A stretch of DNA of 64,000 nucleotides from Qipengyuania profundimaris (GTDB taxonomy: Bacteria; Pseudomonadota; Alphaproteobacteria; Sphingomonadales; Sphingomonadaceae), in contig NZ_JAVAIM010000001.1 in the NCBI RefSeq assembly GCF_030717945.1, forward strand, positions 2,231,131 to 2,295,130. The letters run 5' to 3'. Position 1 is the first letter of the stretch. Each line of letters starts with the position of its first letter. Positions 7,002 to 14,747 of the stretch are shown here, in pieces. The notes beneath the pieces were generated by a model. The model did not search any database. It was given only the letters and a program-made list of their open reading frames with translations, and was not told the origin of the DNA. The position numbers and the translations under genes were made by a program.

Positions 7002-7921
7002 GATACAAGAGCGCAATCGCGGCAGTCACGCTGGCAACGGCGATGCCTGCTGCGCTCGCGGCACAGGACATTGAGCCGGGTCCCGCGGTCGGGGCCGAGG
7101 TCTTCGCCTCCAGCGATAGCGACGACACCGACATCCTGCGCACCGCAATCGACTTCGACCTGCGCAATGCGGGCGAGAACGACCGGATCGGCGTCCGCGT
7201 CGAGAAAGCGTGGTACGACCCTTCAGGTACGGGCACGCGCGAGCGCGAGCGCGTGTTCGGACGCTTCGCGACTACCAGCGGCGACTGGGACATTGCGATA
7301 CTGGCCGGCACCGACGGCCATACGATCATCGGCTCCGCGTCCGCTCACGACAATTCCGCGTTTCGCAAGGAAGTCTTCATCGAGCGCGACGTGGTCGAAA
7401 CGCAGCGCGGGCTGGACGAGGATATCTATTCCACCTTCATCGGCGCGGCGATCGACTTGCCGTTGAACGAGCGAAACATCGTCACGGTGCTGGGCGGCGT
7501 GCAGGAGTTCACCGGTGACAACCTTCGCCTTCATGCGCGGGCGAACTACGTGCACGTGGTCAAACCCGAATGGGGCCTGAGCTTGCAACTGCGGGGGCGT
7601 TACTTCCGCGACAGCGATCCGGGCGAGTTCGATTACTATTCACCGCGCTGGTACGCGCAGGCCCTGCCCGTGGTGCAACTGCGCCGCTTCGTCGGCGGCT
7701 GGGAACTCGTCGGGGCCGGGGGCATCGGGGCGCAGCGCGATGCCAATACGGATTGGCGCCAATCGAACTTTGCCCACCTCCGTTTCCACAGCCCGCGAAA
7801 TGCCCAGAACTGGACCGCGTTCGGCGACGTGACCTACACCGATACGCCTTCCAACACGGCGACGATCGGGTCCGGCTACGACTATATTCAAGGCAGGATC
7901 GGCGTGATGCGACGGTTCTGA
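6992..7921 (+). CDS. Outer-membrane beta-barrel-like protein (309 aa)
   Basis: GTG at 6992 is preceded by CGGAGG at about 9 bases and overlaps the glycosyltransferase stop by 10, implying translational coupling. Residues 1-24 form a signal peptide (hydrophobic AIAAVTLATAMPAALAAQ, cleavage after AxA). The mature protein alternates polar and hydrophobic residues with many aromatic ends and finishes in RF, as outer-membrane barrels do. It lacks the TPR repeats of PgaA. By context it may be the secretion porin or an accessory barrel for the neighbouring synthase; no named family recognised. Confidence 0.7.
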   Translation: MELRYKSAIAAVTLATAMPAALAAQDIEPGPAVGAEVFASSDSDDTDILRTAIDFDLRNAGENDRIGVRVEKAWYDPSGTGTRERERVFGRFATTSGDWDIAILAGTDGHTIIGSASAHDNSAFRKEVFIERDVVETQRGLDEDIYSTFIGAAIDLPLNERNIVTVLGGVQEFTGDNLRLHARANYVHVVKPEWGLSLQLRGRYFRDSDPGEFDYYSPRWYAQALPVVQLRRFVGGWELVGAGGIGAQRDANTDWRQSNFAHLRFHSPRNAQNWTAFGDVTYTDTPSNTATIGSGYDYIQGRIGVMRRF

Positions 7922-8001
7922 CGGCAAGCGCTCACGGCGATAGCCTCGCCACGCCCGCCGGCTCGGAGTATAGTGCCCGCACAAACTGAAAAGTGCGCAC
8001 C

Positions 8002-8661
8002 ATGGACCATGCCAATACATCCGGAACGAAAACCCGCTGGAGCGGCGCGTGCGGCGATGCTTCCATCCAGACGCGGCTGGAGGACGGGCGGCGAATCTGC
8101 ATCCGCACGGTGACGCCGGCCGACGAGGCGCGGCTGCGCGCCGGGATCGCGCGGATGAGCCCGCGCTCGCGCTATTTGCGCTTCTTCTCCGGCGCGACGA
8201 GCCCGCCCGACTGGGTGATCGAGCGGCTGCTGGATGCCGACGGCACGCTCCACCTTGCCTGGGGGGCGATCGACCTGTCGGACCCGGAGGAGCCAGCGAT
8301 GGCGGTGGTCCATGCGATGCGGCCCGATGCGGCGGACCGGGTGATGGAGTTCTCGGTCGGCGTGGTGGACGCTTACCACGGGCTCGGCCTCGGACGGCTG
8401 CTGACGGCGACGCTGCTGCTGGATGCGGCAGACGAGGCGGTCGATGCGTTCAGCGCGCATGTGCTGGCGGAAAACGACGCTGCGCGCGGCTTCATCCGCA
8501 GGCTGGGGGCGGAGCGTGTTGGGAGCCAAGGGCCGGAGACGGAGTACCGGCTGGAGGTCGCCCCGGCGCTCGCCAAGCTGCGGGGGGAGACGGACCCGCC
8601 GGGTCTGGCGGACGTATTCGCTTACTTCGACCGTCTGGAGTCGGAGGCGAGCAGGCCGTAG
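8002..8661 (+). CDS. GNAT-family N-acetyltransferase
   Basis: 219 residues from ATG 8002 (an in-frame GTG at 7993 is also possible). The GNAT fold is visible: R.VTPADEARLR at the start of the domain, the strand MEFSVGVVDAYHGLGLGRLL with the acetyl-CoA-binding V..yHG.GlG motif (about 120-136), and the ENDAARGFIRRLGAE motif B region. The substrate is unknown. It converges on and overlaps the 3' end of the next, minus-strand acetyltransferase gene by 40 bases. Confidence 0.8.
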   Translation: MDHANTSGTKTRWSGACGDASIQTRLEDGRRICIRTVTPADEARLRAGIARMSPRSRYLRFFSGATSPPDWVIERLLDADGTLHLAWGAIDLSDPEEPAMAVVHAMRPDAADRVMEFSVGVVDAYHGLGLGRLLTATLLLDAADEAVDAFSAHVLAENDAARGFIRRLGAERVGSQGPETEYRLEVAPALAKLRGETDPPGLADVFAYFDRLESEASRP

Positions 8662-9146
8662 ACCGCGACGTCGCACAGGCCCTTGTGCGTGGTCTCGTGC
8701 TCGCGAAACAGCGCCTCGCGGGTGAACCCGAGCCGTTCGAGCAGGCGGATCGAGGGGGTGTTCTCGACATCCACCTCGGCGATGATCTTGCGGGTGCCGG
8801 AGTTCAGCAGGTGCTCTACAAGCACAGCGGTGCATTCGCACGCGACGCCCTCGCCCTGCCGGTCGATGCAGGTGATGTAGCCGATCTCCAGCACGCCTTC
8901 CTCATGGGCAGGCACGGCGACGAAGCGGCCCGCCACCCGGCCATCGCCATCCTCCGCAATCCAGGTGCGCCCCGGCCAATCGGGTTCGGCGAGCCAGCCC
9001 CACAGCTCCTCCGCCGAGGCGAAGGCTGGACGTGAGAGATAGAGGCACTGGGCCTCGTCGCCCAGCGTGGGGAACAGCGCCTGCTCATCGCCTGCGCGCA
9101 AGGGACGCAGGGTGAAGCGCTCGGTCTGCAATTGGGCCTCGGTCAT
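8622..9146 (-). CDS. GNAT-family N-acetyltransferase, RimJ/RimL-like
   Basis: 174 residues from ATG 9146 (MTEAQLQTERFTLRPL); an upstream in-frame start at 9182 is less likely. The N-terminal TERFTLRPLRAGDEQALF and C-terminal NTPSIRLLERLGFTREALFRE are typical of the RimJ/RimL type acetyltransferases that modify N-terminal amino groups or small amines. Its 3' end overlaps that of the plus-strand acetyltransferase. The two proteins are different enough not to be recent duplicates. Confidence 0.8.
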   Translation of the reverse strand: MTEAQLQTERFTLRPLRAGDEQALFPTLGDEAQCLYLSRPAFASAEELWGWLAEPDWPGRTWIAEDGDGRVAGRFVAVPAHEEGVLEIGYITCIDRQGEGVACECTAVLVEHLLNSGTRKIIAEVDVENTPSIRLLERLGFTREALFREHETTHKGLCDVAVYGLLASDSRRSK

Positions 9147-9182
9147 GGCGCGCGTTGATAACCGAGGCACCAGCCGAGGCAA

Positions 9183-9299
9183 GGCCGGGAGCGAAGGCGA
9201 AGCCGCAGCTGGCCAAAGGCCACCTGCACGGCCGCCCGCAGCGGGTGCAGCTTGCTGCGCGTGTAGCGAGGATGCAGCCGCGGATGCGGCTGCGAAAAA
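9183..9299 (-). repeat. Dispersed repeat behind the LysR gene
   Basis: Read on the minus strand, the LysR stop TAG is followed directly by TTTTTC and the hairpin GCAGCCGCATCCGCGGCTGC (9274-9293, 8-bp arms, ATCC loop), then ATCCTCGCTA and several further inverted repeats, including GCAGC/GCTGC and GTGGCC/GGCCAC pairs. The order matches the elements behind rpsL and tspO and the one at 4160-4288. Confidence 0.65.
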
Positions 9300-10085
9300 C
9301 TAGGATGTCAGGAAGGCGACGAGGGCCTTGACCTTCTTCGTGCGCCATTGCGGCGTCGGGGCGACCAGCCAGTAGGCGCGCGTGCCCGGTTCCGGCCCGT
9401 CGAGCAGTTCCAGCCGCCCGGCCTCGATCGCGTCTTTGGCCAGCAGTTCGGGCAGGATCGCCCGGCCGAGCCCCGCCATCGCGGAGGACAGCGCCTGCCC
9501 GGCATTGCTCACCGTGACATGCGCCGGCTGGCCGTCCTGCAGCGGCAGGCCCCAGTCGATCCAGCGATCGGGCGCACCGGGGGCAGCCACCGTTACGCGG
9601 CGCGCGGCGGCGAGTTCGACCCCTTGCAGATCGCCCGGCCCGTCCACCAACCGGATCGCGAAGTCGAGATTGACCTCGGTGAAATCGGCATTCTCGTCGG
9701 GCACGAAAGTGAAGCTGATATCGGGGTTCTCGGCCGTGTATTTCGCCAGCCGCGGGGCGAGCCATTGCGCATAGAATTCGCGCGGCACGGCGATGGTGTA
9801 GCTGTCGTTCGCCTGCCCTGCCTGCATGGCGGAGACGCTCTCCTCGAACTTGAGAAAGCCTTCACGCAGCGCATCGAGCCCGGCCGCGCCTTCCTGCGTC
9901 AGTTCCAGCCCCTTGCTGGTACGCCGGAACAGCACCGTGCCGAGGTGATCCTCCAGCGCGCGGATCTGCTGGCCGACGGCGGCGGGCGTCACCGCTAACT
10001 CGTCCGCAGCGCGGGTGAACGAGAGGTGCCGCGCGGCGGCATCGTATACGCGCAAGGCGTTCAAGGGCAGGTGCGTGCGCTTCAT
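9300..10085 (-). CDS. LysR-family transcriptional regulator, GcvA-like
   Basis: 261 residues. An N-terminal winged helix-turn-helix (LNALRVYDAAARHLSFTRAADEL then AVTPAAVGQQIRALEDHLG, residues 7-46) and a substrate-binding domain follow. The opening LPLNALR and the phrase LFRRTSKGLELT place it with GcvA-type LysR proteins. It is slightly short for the family (about 290). It is divergent from ppk, with about 100 bases between, but a regulatory link to polyphosphate metabolism is not evident. The target is unknown. Confidence 0.88.
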   Translation of the reverse strand: MKRTHLPLNALRVYDAAARHLSFTRAADELAVTPAAVGQQIRALEDHLGTVLFRRTSKGLELTQEGAAGLDALREGFLKFEESVSAMQAGQANDSYTIAVPREFYAQWLAPRLAKYTAENPDISFTFVPDENADFTEVNLDFAIRLVDGPGDLQGVELAAARRVTVAAPGAPDRWIDWGLPLQDGQPAHVTVSNAGQALSSAMAGLGRAILPELLAKDAIEAGRLELLDGPEPGTRAYWLVAPTPQWRTKKVKALVAFLTS

Positions 10086-10181
10086 CAGGCAGGCGACTTA
10101 GGCAATGCTGCGCTGCCGCACAAGTCGCTGCGGTTCGGGAGAAGCTTGTCACAGGGCTGCAACATGCGGCACACAGTGGGA

Positions 10182-12362
10182 ATGCCGAAGACCCCGCTCG
10201 CCATGAACGACGACGTATCGCCCGATCCCGCGCCCGAAGCGCCTGCGCGCTTCGACACGCCAGAGACGCGCTACGTCAATCGCGAGCTGTCCTGGCTGAG
10301 CTTCAACCGCCGGGTGCTGGCCGAAGCGGAGAACGAGGCCTTCCCGCTCCTCGAACGGCTGCGTTTCCTCTCGATCAGCGCCAGCAATCTCGACGAATTC
10401 GTCATGATCCGCGTGGCGGGGCTGGAGGGTCAGGCGAGCCGCGGGCTGGAAACGCTGGGCATCGACGGCCGCGATCCGCAGCAGCAGCTGGAGGCGATCC
10501 GCGAGCAGATGGGGGCGCTGGTCGTGCGCCAGCAGCGCGTGCTGGACGATCTACGCCGCCTGCTCGCGCTGGAAGGCATCTGGATCGCGACCTTCGAGGA
10601 TCTCGATGAGGGGCAGAAAGGCTGGCTGCGCGACTATTTCGAAAGCGACATCCTGCCGCTGATCACGCCGCAGGCGATCGACCCGAGCCACCCCTTCCCC
10701 TTCGTCGCCAATTTCGGCGCGGGCGTGATCTTCCGGCTGAAGCGCGGCAAGCGCAAGGCGGATCTGATGGAGATGGTCCTCATCCCCACCGCCGCGCCGC
10801 GCTTCGTGCGCGTCCCGGGCGAGAAGGCGATCTACGTCTCCATCGAGCAGCTGGTGGTGGAGTTCGCCGAACTGCTGTTTCCCGGCTTCAAGATCCTCGG
10901 CGACGGGCTGTTCCGCGTGTTGCGCGACAGCGACATCGAGGTCGAGGAAGAGGCCGAAGACCTCGTGCGCTTCTTCCGCACCGCCATCCAGCGCCGCCGC
11001 CGCGGCAATGTGGTGCTGCTGGAGTTGGACGACGAATGCGACGAGGTGGCCGAGGCCCTGCTGCGCGAGCAATTCGAAGTCGACGAGGAGATGACCGTCA
11101 AGACCAGCGGCATGCTTGGCCTCGCGGACCTTGCCGCCGTATGCAGCGAACCGCGCCCCGATCTCAAGTTCACGCCCTTCAGCCCGCGTTATCCCGAACG
11201 CATCCTGGCGCATGACGGCGATTGCTTCTCCGCCATTCGCGAGAAGGACATCGTCATCCACCACCCCTACGAAAGCTTCGAAGTGGTGGTCGATTTCCTG
11301 CGCCAGGCCGCGCGCGATCCGGCGGTCGTCTCGATCAAGCAGACGCTCTATCGCGCGGGCGACCAGTCGCCGGTGATCGCCGCGCTGATCGAAGCGGCGG
11401 AAAACGGCAAGGCCGTGACCGCCGTGGTCGAACTGAAGGCCCGCTTCGACGAGGAACGCAATCTCCAGTGGGCGACCGAGCTGGAGCGCGCCGGGGTGCA
11501 GGTGATCTACGGCTTCACCGAATGGAAAACCCACGCCAAGGTCAGCCTGGTCGTGCGCCGCGATGAGGATGGCTACGCCACCTACTGCCATTTCGGCACC
11601 GGCAATTACCATCCGGTCAATGCGCGGATCTACACCGATTTCAGCTATTTCACCGCCGACCCTGCCCTGGGGCGCGATGCGGCGAAGATGTTCAACTTCG
11701 TCACCGGCTATATCGAGCCGACCGACCTCGAGAAGCTCGCAATTTCTCCGATCGGCTTGCAGGACAAGCTTTACGAACTGATCGATCGCGAGATCGCCAA
11801 TGCGGCCAAGGGCAAGCCAGCGGGCATCTGGGCCAAGATGAACTCGATCACCAACCAGGGCGTGATCGACAAGCTCTACGAGGCGAGCGCGGCAGGCGTG
11901 GAGATCGTGCTGGTGGTGCGCGGCATCTGCAGCCTGCGCGCAGGCGTGCCCGGTCTGTCGGACAATATCAGCGTCAAATCGATCATCGGCCGCTTCCTCG
12001 AACACAGCCGCATGTGGGCCTTTGCCAATGGGGCGGACCTGCCGAGCAAGAAAGCCGACGTCTGGATCACCAGCGCCGATGCGATGAGCCGCAATCTGGA
12101 GCACCGCGTCGAGGTCATGGTGCCGGTCACCAACAAGACCGTACACGACCAGCTGGTCGATCAGGTGATGCTGGCCAACATCCTCGATACCGAGCGCAGC
12201 TGGCGGCTGGGCGCGGACGGGCAATACGAGCGGATGCGGGTTGGCGAAGACGGCTTCAACTGCCACGAATATTTCATGGAGAACCCGTCGCTGTCGGGCC
12301 GCGGCAATGCGCTGAAGGCCCATGACGTGCCGCGCCTTACCCTGAAGGGCGAGCACACGTGA
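10182..12362 (+). CDS. ppk: Polyphosphate kinase 1
   Basis: About 726 residues. It reversibly transfers the terminal phosphate of ATP to polyphosphate. Seen: the N-terminal RYVNRELSWLSFNRRVL and SNLDEF motifs, and the two catalytic histidine regions FGTGNYHPVNARIYTDFS and FLEHSRMWAFANG. Possible starts are ATG 10164, 10182 and 10203; none has a strong ribosome binding site, so the exact start is uncertain. The stop overlaps the start of ppx by four bases (GTGA), so synthesis and breakdown of polyphosphate are translationally coupled. Confidence 0.95.
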   Translation: MPKTPLAMNDDVSPDPAPEAPARFDTPETRYVNRELSWLSFNRRVLAEAENEAFPLLERLRFLSISASNLDEFVMIRVAGLEGQASRGLETLGIDGRDPQQQLEAIREQMGALVVRQQRVLDDLRRLLALEGIWIATFEDLDEGQKGWLRDYFESDILPLITPQAIDPSHPFPFVANFGAGVIFRLKRGKRKADLMEMVLIPTAAPRFVRVPGEKAIYVSIEQLVVEFAELLFPGFKILGDGLFRVLRDSDIEVEEEAEDLVRFFRTAIQRRRRGNVVLLELDDECDEVAEALLREQFEVDEEMTVKTSGMLGLADLAAVCSEPRPDLKFTPFSPRYPERILAHDGDCFSAIREKDIVIHHPYESFEVVVDFLRQAARDPAVVSIKQTLYRAGDQSPVIAALIEAAENGKAVTAVVELKARFDEERNLQWATELERAGVQVIYGFTEWKTHAKVSLVVRRDEDGYATYCHFGTGNYHPVNARIYTDFSYFTADPALGRDAAKMFNFVTGYIEPTDLEKLAISPIGLQDKLYELIDREIANAAKGKPAGIWAKMNSITNQGVIDKLYEASAAGVEIVLVVRGICSLRAGVPGLSDNISVKSIIGRFLEHSRMWAFANGADLPSKKADVWITSADAMSRNLEHRVEVMVPVTNKTVHDQLVDQVMLANILDTERSWRLGADGQYERMRVGEDGFNCHEYFMENPSLSGRGNALKAHDVPRLTLKGEHT

Positions 12363-13840
12363 ACCGCAAGCGCGGGACCGCCGCGCGCCTGCTGAAGCCC
12401 CCTCGCGCCGTGATCGACATCGGATCGAACACCGTCCGGCTGGTCATCTATGAAGGCAGCAAACGCGCACCCGAAACGGTCTGGAACGAGAAGGTTGCCG
12501 CGCGGCTGGGGCGCGACCTGTCGGAAACCGGGCGTATCCCGCAAGAGGCGCAGGACGAGGCGCTTGCTGCGCTGGCCCGCTATGCGCTGATCATCCGCGA
12601 CCTCGGCATCGAGGACATCCAGACCGTTGCGACTGCCGCTCCGCGCGATGCCGAAAACGGGCCGGAATTCCTGTCGGCGGTGGCCGATCTGGGATTGGAA
12701 CCGCGCCTGCTGAGCGGCGAGGAAGAGGCTCGCATCTCCGCGCATGGCGCATTGGGTGCCTTTCCCGGCTCGCATGGCGTGGTCGCCGATTTGGGCGGGG
12801 GCAGCCTCGAACTGGTCTCCATCGGGCAGAACGCGTGCCACGATGCCATTTCCCTGCCGTTCGGCACCTTGCGCCTTCCCGCCGTTCGCGCCGCGGGCGG
12901 GTTCGAAGATCGCGTGCGGACCTCGATCAATGACGTCGATTGGGCTGCGGACCATTCCGGCCCGATGTACATGATCGGCGGCACATGGCGCGCGTTGGCG
13001 TCCTACGCCATGCGCGAGCTCGATTATCCGCTCGACGATCCGCACGGCTTCGTTCTCTCGGTCGAAGATGCCGACCGCATGGCGGCCGAGCTGGTCGATG
13101 CGAAACCGGAGAAGCTGTCGAACATCAGCGGCATTTCCAGCATGAGGTCTGAATACCTGCCCGATGCCGCCGCTCTGCTGCGTCCGTTGCTGGAGGAATT
13201 CGAGCCGGAAGAGCTCGTGTTTTCGAGCTGGGGCATTCGCGAAGGGCTGCTATATGCGCGGCTCGATGCGGCCCAGCAGGCGCGCGACCCTCTGCTGGCC
13301 GGTGTCGGCGCCTTCGCTGCCGCGCGGGATAGCCACGTGATCGACGCGACGCTGGTGTCGGCCTGGACCGCCGACCTCGTCGAGAAATCCCGCCCCGGAG
13401 ACGAGCGTAAGCGGATCGCCGCCGCACAGCTTGCCGCCTCGCTCCGACGGGTGGAGCCGAATTTGCGGCTGAAGAACGCGGTCGAATGGTCTCTCGACAA
13501 ACGCTGGATCGATCTCAGCCCGCGGGGCCGCGCGATGATCTGCGCGGCGCTGGTCGGCTCGCTCGGCCGCACCGAACTGCCCGACCGCCTGCGCGAACTC
13601 GCCAGCGACGACGACCTGCGCGAGGGCATGACATGGGGGCTCGGCCTGCGATTGGCGCAACGGCTGGGCGCGGGGACGCGCGAGAGCCTGTCGCACAGCT
13701 CGCTACGGCGCGAAAACGGGGCGCTGGTCTTGCGCCTCGATCCCGAACGCGCGGCACTGGCGGCGGGGCCGGTTGAAACGGAGTTGCAACGGCTAGCCGA
13801 CTGGCTTGGGCTTGAAGCGAAGGTCGCAGCTGGGAGTTAG
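12359..13840 (+). CDS. ppx: Exopolyphosphatase / guanosine pentaphosphatase family
   Basis: 493 residues from a GTG that overlaps the ppk stop codon. The ASKHA-fold phosphate loops are clear: VIDIGSNTVRLVIYEG near residues 18-33 and VVADLGGGSLELVS near 140-153. The long C-terminal region after about residue 310 corresponds to the HD-like extension of Ppx/GppA proteins. The enzyme removes phosphate from the end of polyphosphate chains and may also hydrolyse pppGpp. Pairing with ppk is standard. Confidence 0.93.
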   Translation: MNRKRGTAARLLKPPRAVIDIGSNTVRLVIYEGSKRAPETVWNEKVAARLGRDLSETGRIPQEAQDEALAALARYALIIRDLGIEDIQTVATAAPRDAENGPEFLSAVADLGLEPRLLSGEEEARISAHGALGAFPGSHGVVADLGGGSLELVSIGQNACHDAISLPFGTLRLPAVRAAGGFEDRVRTSINDVDWAADHSGPMYMIGGTWRALASYAMRELDYPLDDPHGFVLSVEDADRMAAELVDAKPEKLSNISGISSMRSEYLPDAAALLRPLLEEFEPEELVFSSWGIREGLLYARLDAAQQARDPLLAGVGAFAAARDSHVIDATLVSAWTADLVEKSRPGDERKRIAAAQLAASLRRVEPNLRLKNAVEWSLDKRWIDLSPRGRAMICAALVGSLGRTELPDRLRELASDDDLREGMTWGLGLRLAQRLGAGTRESLSHSSLRRENGALVLRLDPERAALAAGPVETELQRLADWLGLEAKVAAGS

Positions 13841-13916
13841 CTAGCTCTCGGCGTCAAGTATGGATGTCTGCTTTCGACCCGTTTGCGAACGTTGCCGTAG
13901 CGGATATAGGTATCTG

Positions 13917-14228
13917 ATGCCTGAAGCTTCGTCTCCCCTTCCTCCCCAAAACCCAGCTATGTTGGAGGAGCATGAGGCAAAGTTTATCCGGCAGACGATC
14001 GAGCGTTTTTATGGCGAAGACGCTGTCATTCGCAATTACGGGCCCGATCCGGATTCGTTGCAACTCCACGTCGAGGCGAATGTTGGCCGGGACATGAGAC
14101 TTTACGACTGTCTTGGTGTTCTATTCACTCGAATTCAGCGTCCATCAGTTAGTTTGGAAATAACAAAGCGTGGAAGCAAAATTCTGGGCTCAGCCAAGAT
14201 CGCTTACCGTCAGGGCGTGATTATCTAG
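13917..14228 (+). CDS. Hypothetical protein (103 aa)
   Basis: Soluble protein of 103 residues from ATG 13917; an AGG lies nine bases upstream. An in-frame ATG at 13860 has no ribosome binding site. It carries FIRQTIERFYGEDAVIRNYG in the middle and a beta-rich C-terminus (SVSLEITKRGSKILGSAKIAYR). Codon use is slightly more AT-rich than in ppx. I recognise no family. It stands alone between ppx and the convergent apaG. Confidence 0.55.
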   Translation: MPEASSPLPPQNPAMLEEHEAKFIRQTIERFYGEDAVIRNYGPDPDSLQLHVEANVGRDMRLYDCLGVLFTRIQRPSVSLEITKRGSKILGSAKIAYRQGVII

Positions 14229-14259
14229 CGTCCGCCTTCCACCTAAAAGCGGTCGGCAG

Positions 14260-14661
14260 TCAATCCGCCGTGGCAGGAGCCGCAAGTGGGAAGAACGGGA
14301 TGCGGATTTCCAGCGGCGAGCCGTCTTCGGCGTGGAAGGTGTAGAAGCCCTCCATCGAGCCGTGCGGCGTTTCCAGCGGGCAGCCGCTGACGTAATCGTG
14401 GCTCTCGCCCGGGCGTAGCACCGGCTGTTCGCCGACCACGCCCTCGCCATCGACATGCGCGACCATGCCGCGCCCGTCGGTGATGCGCCAGTGGCGGGTC
14501 ATCAGCTGGACGCGCTCATGCGAGCCGTTCTCGATGCGGATGTGATACACCCAGAACCACTTGCCCGCTTCGGGCTGCGATTGTTCGGGCAGGAAGTTCA
14601 CCGCGACCCGGACGGTAATTCCGTCGGTCGTGGCGGCATGCTGGAAAAGCTCCTTGATCAC
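14260..14661 (-). CDS. apaG: ApaG domain protein
   Basis: 133 residues, the usual ApaG length, with a single fibronectin-III-like beta domain. Typical features seen are FWVYHIRIEN, VQLMTRHWRITDG, VVGEQPVLRPGESHDYVSG and GSMEGFYTF. ApaG is widespread; loss affects Co2+/Mg2+ sensitivity in enterobacteria, but its biochemical role is unsettled. Here it is not next to apaH or ksgA, but close to the S9 peptidase gene, whose start lies 2 kb away on the same strand. Confidence 0.95.
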   Translation of the reverse strand: MIKELFQHAATTDGITVRVAVNFLPEQSQPEAGKWFWVYHIRIENGSHERVQLMTRHWRITDGRGMVAHVDGEGVVGEQPVLRPGESHDYVSGCPLETPHGSMEGFYTFHAEDGSPLEIRIPFFPLAAPATAD

Positions 14662-14747
14662 GGGTCCAACGTAATACGGATGCGCCGTGGTGCAAGGCTT
14701 CGCGCCTGCAACACGGCGAGTTTTCCTCCGAATAGGGCAGTGCAGCT

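Noticed and set aside
10551..12356. Long open frame (601 codons) antisense to ppk
   Set aside because: It is the high-GC mirror of a certain gene; composition (His, Arg, Gln-rich) and lack of a ribosome binding site mark it as a shadow. The same holds for long frames opposite pgi, topA, hemA and S9 peptidase.
13917..14228. Toxin-antitoxin component
   Set aside because: It stands alone, without a partner frame of suitable size or a shared promoter palindrome.
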